Shown here: positions 60,901-64,000 of the stretch, in pieces
How the letters are laid out: the number at the start of each line of letters is the position of its first letter
Position numbering within the stretch: position 1 is the first letter of the stretch
Notes under the pieces: generated by a model
Seen by the model: only the letters and a program-made list of their open reading frames with translations
Database searches by the model: none
What the model was told of the DNA's origin: nothing
Assembly (NCBI GenBank): GCA_916048055.1
Contig: CAJZHL010000029.1
Coordinates: 171,001-235,000 of the forward strand
Source: Pedinophyceae sp. YPF-701
Lineage: Eukaryota > Chlorophyta > Pedinophyceae
Length of the DNA stretch: 64,000 bases
Direction of reading: 5' to 3'
Translations under genes and position numbers: made by a program

Positions 60901-63900
60901 ACCGACAGCTGGGACCGGTTCCGCGACTGCAGTCTCGCGGTGCTGAGCCGGCTCCCGCGGCCGCTGCCGGGCCTCGGGGCGGGCGGCGGCGCCACGCGGA
61001 CGGCGCGGTGGGCGTGCACGCTGCTGCGGAGCCCGCGCGCGAAGGACGGCGACGCCGGAGCGCGCGTGCTGCGCCTGCTCTACCTGTGCTACGCCCGGGG
61101 CCTCGGCTGGGACATGCGCGCCGGGGCGGACCCCGCGACGCAACAGTGCGAGCCACCGCCCCCGGAAGAGCAGGCGACGACGCGCGCGAAGCGCGACACG
61201 CTCGGGCTGTCGCAGGCCGACCCTTTGCGGGCGCAGCTGGCGGCGCTGTCGTCGATGGTGGGGGGGTTGGAGGCTGATGTGGCGCGCGCCGAGGATGATC
61301 TGTACGCGGCGTGCAGCGCGTGCCTGGCGCACGGCTCGCTGCTCGCGCTGCGGTACTGCGTGGAGGAGACGGACTGGGTGGCGGCGGGGAAGGCGGCGGG
61401 GCCGGTGCGGGCGGACTGGCGCGCGCTCGTGGTGCGGATGATGGACGCGATCAGGGGCGCGCTGCGCGTGGCGCTCCCGCCGACGGCCGAGGTGAAGAAG
61501 TACAACATCGATGCGGGGGAGGTGCAGCAGGGCGCGGGCGGCGGCGACGACGACGGCAGCGACGTGGAAATGGACGGGGACGGCGACGGGGACGGCGGCG
61601 GCGGCGGCGTGGCGTCGCTGGGGCCGCGCGCGCAGGTGATGGTGATCGGATCGTGGCTCACGATCAAGGAGGCCGCGCTGCTGGTCGCGGAGGTCGCCCG
61701 GCAGCTCCCCGCGCCCGAGGACCGCACAATAGACCCCCCAGGGGAGGGGGGGTCCGAGCCGCAGCGCAAGCGGCCCGCGGCGCCGGACGATCTGCTCCCC
61801 GCGGAGGTCCTGCTGTCCGTGGGCGAGATGCTGATGCACACGATGCGCGAATCGAAGCACCGCGGCGCGCTCGAGAAGACCGGCCTGGCGCTGCAGGTCG
61901 TCGCGACGTCGCTTCGGCGGTCGCGGTCGCCGGCGCTGTCGCGCGTGCCCGACGAGTGGGAGCGCGCGACGCTCGCGCACATTCGGCGGCCGGGCCAGGG
62001 CCTCGACGACGTCACGCGGCGCTCCGCGGGGCTGCCGTACGCCGCGCTGGCGCTCGTGCGGTCTGAGCCGCCGGGGGTGCCGCGCGCGGCGCTGCCGCGA
62101 TGCGTCGAGGCGCTCCTCGGCGTCGCGGAGGACGACGGGAGCGGGAGCGCCGCGGGGGCGTGGCCGCGGATCCACGCCTTCAATTGTTTGCGGGAGATCT
62201 TCCAGTGCGCGTCGATCACCGCGGACACCGCGGCGTACCACTCGCGGGCGCTGGCGACGTCGATCCGCGCGCTCGCGGCGCCGCAGTGGGAGGTGCGCAA
62301 CGCGGCGTCCCTTTCGTTCACCGCGCTGGCAATCAAGATTTTAGGGTTCCGGAACAACGCGTCCGACCTGGCCTCGCAGCGCGGGCCGGGGTACATCTAC
62401 GGCGCCGAGGTCGCAACGGGTGGCGGCCGCCGCACGCTCACGGCCGCGGAGTTCTTCGCCCGCTACCCGTCTCTGCACGGGTTCATGCTGGGGGAGCTGC
62501 GCGCGGCCGCCGCGTGGAGCGGGGGCGGGGCGCTGTCCGTGCACCCCTCGCTCTTCCCCGTCCTGGCCGTTCTGTCGCGCCTGAGGCCCTCGCACGCGTC
62601 CACCGCACCGGCGCCCGGCGGGAGCGCGGTGACGGCGGACCTGCGCGCGTTCCGCGAGACGTTGCTGCGCTGCGCTGCGCGCGCGCGGCACGCGCACGTG
62701 CGGAGGCTTGCGGCCATGGCGATCGCGGCGCTCGTCGGGCGCAAGGACCTGCGCGCGACGACGGAGGAAGCCGCGGCGGCGCTGGCCCCGGGCGCCCCGA
62801 ACGGACTCAATGCCGCGCACGCCGCGTTGATGATCCTCGACTGCCTGTGCGCCGACATCGACGCCGCGGGGGCGGCGTCCGTGATCGACGTGCTGCGCCC
62901 CGTGCTGCTGCGCGCGCCGTCGGGGCAAAACGCGTGGGTGCTCGACCCTCGGAGCGCCCCGCCGCTGCTCGTCGCGGCGGGCCTGCGCGTGCTGCGGTCC
63001 CTCGCCGGGGCGGTCGCGCGCGACCCCGACGGCGCACCGGACGGCCTCGAGGGCGCCTGCCTCGACGTCGCGGACGCGGCGAGGGCCGCGGTGCACACGC
63101 TGCTCGCGCACGAAGCACGCCGCGTCCAGAGCGCGGTGCGTGCGGGCGACACGGCTCCGGAGCGGCAGCCGGCGGACGGCGCCGCCGTCGGCGCGGGCCT
63201 GATGGTGCGCGAGGCGGCGGAGCTGTACCTGGGCCCCGAGCTGCGGCTGATGCTGCTGCGGTGCTCGCGACCATCCAACGCCGCTCACTACTGGCCCGTG
63301 GATGCATCCGAGGTGGTGTTCGTGGCCACGTCGGTGCCGGTGCCGCAGGACGCGCAGGCAGGGGCGCTGTCCGCGGTGCTCCGCACGCTGGCAGCGCCGG
63401 AGGCGCGAGACCCGTCGCTCCCTCTGGTTCGCAGCGCGGCAGACCTGTCTCGGTATCTGAGGACGCTGGTGACGGACCAGTCGCACTACGAGGTCGCTGG
63501 GCTCGCGATCGAGGTCGGCGAGGCCCTGCGGACGCTGCCCTGCGCGGCGCGCCCGCACGAGGAGGAGGCCGCTGCCGCCTGGGCGCAGCGTCTCGGGGCC
63601 CTGGCCAGCGGCCCCGCAGGGCAGCACCTGTGCGTGGGAGCCCCGGCGCTCATCGCGCGCGCTAGCGCGATCGCCGCGAGCGCGACGGTCCGCGGCTGGG
63701 ACGTCGCGGCCACGACGCAGTGCGTCGCGCGCCTCGAGCGCACCTCACGCCCGTCGGAGAGCGCGCAGGACCGCGAGGGCGCGGCGGCAGAGCTGCGGGC
63801 TCTGGCGCTGCTGAGCGCGCTCTTCCGGCCCGGACGTGAGCACCTCCAGCTGCGCGTTCTCGCGCTGCGAGCGTGGGGCGTGGCGCTGCGCCTCCTCGAG

Positions 63901-64000
63901 GACGACGATGAAGCTGTGCGCATGATCGCGGCAGAGGCCGTGGGGCGAGCGCTGGAGGCGTCCTCGGGGCAGGAGGCCGCGCCGTTCGACGCGCTCGCGG
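57992..64000 (+). CDS. THADA/Trm732 homologue (DUF2428), 3'-truncated by the window
   Basis: Exons 57992-58081, 58263-58397 and from 58489 onward (phase 0) stay open to the window end: 1,912 codons so far, and no stop. Start MASTSRFRNTQKRKKW. The body is an alpha-helical HEAT/ARM-like solenoid. The diagnostic DUF2428 block lies at about 62000-62480: DDVTRRSAGLPYAALAL, WPRIHAFNCLREIFQ, ALAAPQWEVRNAASLSFTAL, and LTAAEFFARYPSLHGFML. Yeast Trm732 partners the Trm7 methyltransferase for 2'-O-methylation of tRNA position 32, and THADA is its animal homologue. An acidic Asp/Gly stretch near 61540-61610 is lineage-specific. The 3' end of the gene lies beyond 64000. Confidence 0.88.

Noticed and set aside
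58369-62241. Minus-strand open frame of about 1,290 codons
   Set aside because: Shadow of the THADA homologue; the plus frame has conserved DUF2428 motifs while this one is Arg/Pro/Ala composition noise typical of high GC.

Overview
The window reads as nuclear DNA of a very GC-rich (about 70 % by eye), compact, unicellular green alga. The evidence is intron-bearing genes with GT-AG and GC-AG junctions, transit-peptide-like N termini, a nuclear gene for cytochrome b6f subunit PetN, a mitochondrial SDH3 gene, plant-type LL-diaminopimelate aminotransferase, TAF4, and a eukaryotic cytosolic GluRS. A murA gene with a plastid-like leader argues for an early-branching 'prasinophyte'-grade lineage that kept plastid peptidoglycan enzymes; Chlamydomonas-like algae lack it. 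Species is not decided. The standard genetic code fits throughout.

Layout: 1-5 kb, a partial unknown gene, a small unknown gene and a CCA-adding/PcnB-family enzyme. 6-12 kb, a large low-complexity protein with TFxPxI repeats and a zinc-finger protein. 12.8-18.6 kb, a DUF2279/YfiM-like membrane protein, TRM10 and dapL. 19-25 kb, a putatively myristoylated repeat protein, then murA. 25-33 kb, a RecQ helicase, a 680-bp fold-back element, an ankyrin protein and an unknown gene. 33-38.8 kb, a COG0523/CobW GTPase, petN and SDH3. 39-45 kb, two overlapping ORFs (small membrane protein, then LRR + hydrolase fusion), a calmodulin-like protein and a TPR protein. 45-53 kb, an HDHD5/CECR5-like HAD protein, an unknown gene, TAF4 and GluRS. 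53-58 kb, an RI-type LRR gene between inverted copies of a repeat, an orphan 3' exon and a TPR protein. 58-64 kb, a THADA/Trm732 homologue running off the end.

Genes lie on both strands, mostly 200-1400 bp apart. About 50 introns can be inferred, 60-480 bp long. Most donors are GTGCG or GTACG and nearly all acceptors end in CAG. About five introns need a GC donor to keep frame and homology. AT-rich islands tend to sit just beyond gene 3' ends. Genes shared by function are four tRNA-biology genes (CCA enzyme, TRM10, GluRS, THADA), two genes linked to plastid cell-wall or lysine metabolism (murA, dapL) and two organelle bioenergetic subunits (petN, SDH3). They are scattered and not an operon. 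Exon coordinates were worked out by hand from reading frame, phase and family conservation; 5' ends are the least certain part.
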